From contig NZ_CP076103.1 in the NCBI RefSeq assembly GCF_018732085.1, forward strand, positions 930,001 through 994,000: a stretch of DNA of 64,000 nucleotides, in the 5' to 3' direction. Shown here one piece after another: positions 63,791-64,000 of the stretch (positions are counted from its first letter, which is position 1; each line of letters begins with the position of its first letter). The notes under the pieces are model-generated. The model ran no database searches. It was not told where the DNA came from and saw only the letters and a list, made by a program, of their open reading frames with translations. This stretch comes from Lysobacter capsici (GTDB taxonomy: Bacteria; Pseudomonadota; Gammaproteobacteria; Xanthomonadales; Xanthomonadaceae). Both the position numbers and the translations under genes were made by a program.

Positions 63791-64000
63791 TCAGACGGGG
63801 TTGATCGAGAAGCTCAAGGTGGTGCCGCGCACGCTGAAGGTGGCGGTGTGGCCGTTGGGCGCGAACGCCACCGACGGGCCGTCGCGACGCGTGCCGCCGA
63901 GCGCGCGCGCGCGGATGCGCACGCGGTCGCCCACGTCCAGCGCCTGGCCATGGAAGCGCAGCGCGGACAGGTCGACGCTGCGGGTCTGACCGGCCGGGAA
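63791..64000 (-). CDS. C-terminal part of an unrecognised protein, gene runs off the window
   Basis: The frame is open from the window edge (64000) to a TGA at 63791-63793, giving 69 residues: LDVGDRVRIRARALGGTRRD, FAPNGHTATFSVRGTTLSFS, INPV. The pattern suggests a beta-sandwich end. It is 11 bp upstream of the 248-residue gene and is therefore the preceding gene of the same operon. Confidence 0.6.
   Translation of the reverse strand, partial: FPAGQTRSVDLSALRFHGQALDVGDRVRIRARALGGTRRDGPSVAFAPNGHTATFSVRGTTLSFSINPV

Overview
The window is about 64 kb of high-GC DNA with tightly packed genes and many short palindromic intergenic repeats. The gene content (an aroQ-accB-accC / prmA-zinc ribbon-fis / purH-purD backbone, a DsbD-TlpA-CutA set, groESL with CIRCE, TonB receptors, MprF, secreted nuclease) and the repeats built on GTAGGAGCGGCGTGAGCCGC suggest a gammaproteobacterium of the Xanthomonadaceae, most likely Lysobacter or a close relative. 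This is inferred from gene order and repeat style, not from a marker gene.

Layout. 0-6.2 kb: 3' end of a TonB receptor, two small membrane proteins, an MFS-acyltransferase fusion, an MscS channel and small hypothetical proteins. 6.4-8.2 kb: a rifampicin-monooxygenase-like FAD enzyme preceded by a 19-bp inverted repeat that matches, from memory, the actinobacterial rifamycin-associated element, plus a small leader ORF overlapping its start codon. 8.5-12.6 kb (minus): purH, a membrane protein, purD. 12.8-20.9 kb (plus): eight tightly packed genes that form an enlarged version of Escherichia coli ynbABCD (two CDP-alcohol phosphatidyltransferases, hydrolase-methyltransferase, PAP2-tyrosine phosphatase, PlsC-type acyltransferase, CdsA paralogue and two odd membrane proteins). 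21-25.5 kb: tandem repeats, a TPR protein, a decayed second copy of fis, then fis, a zinc-ribbon protein and prmA. 25.5-28.4 kb: three exported or anchored hypothetical proteins. 28.8-31.7 kb (minus): aroQ-accB-accC, interrupted by a four-helix-bundle gene flanked by GGGAATCGGGAAT-type repeats. 32.2-35.7 kb (minus): cutA-dsbD-tlpA thiol redox operon. 36.2-45.6 kb: an accessory catabolic island with TetR regulator, extradiol-type VOC dioxygenase, FAH hydrolase, CoA ligase, SDR, MhpA-like hydroxylase and FadL porin, ending in gene debris. 45.6-50.7 kb: SH3 protein, AcvB/VirJ-type hydrolase convergent and overlapping with MprF. 51-58.9 kb: LysR/oxidoreductase pair, repeat-rich DNA, secreted endonuclease I, XRE and AraC regulators, cupin. 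59-61.4 kb: groES-groEL with sigma-32-like promoter and CIRCE. 61.5-64 kb (minus): an operon encoding a probable MACPF pore-forming protein with a ubiquitin-like N-terminus and two unrecognised partners, running off the end.

The most interesting loci are the RAE-rox unit (apparently transferred from actinobacteria with its control element), the four-helix-bundle cassette with an internally deleted copy between groES and groEL, the enlarged ynb phospholipid operon, and the beta-grasp/MACPF operon at the right edge.
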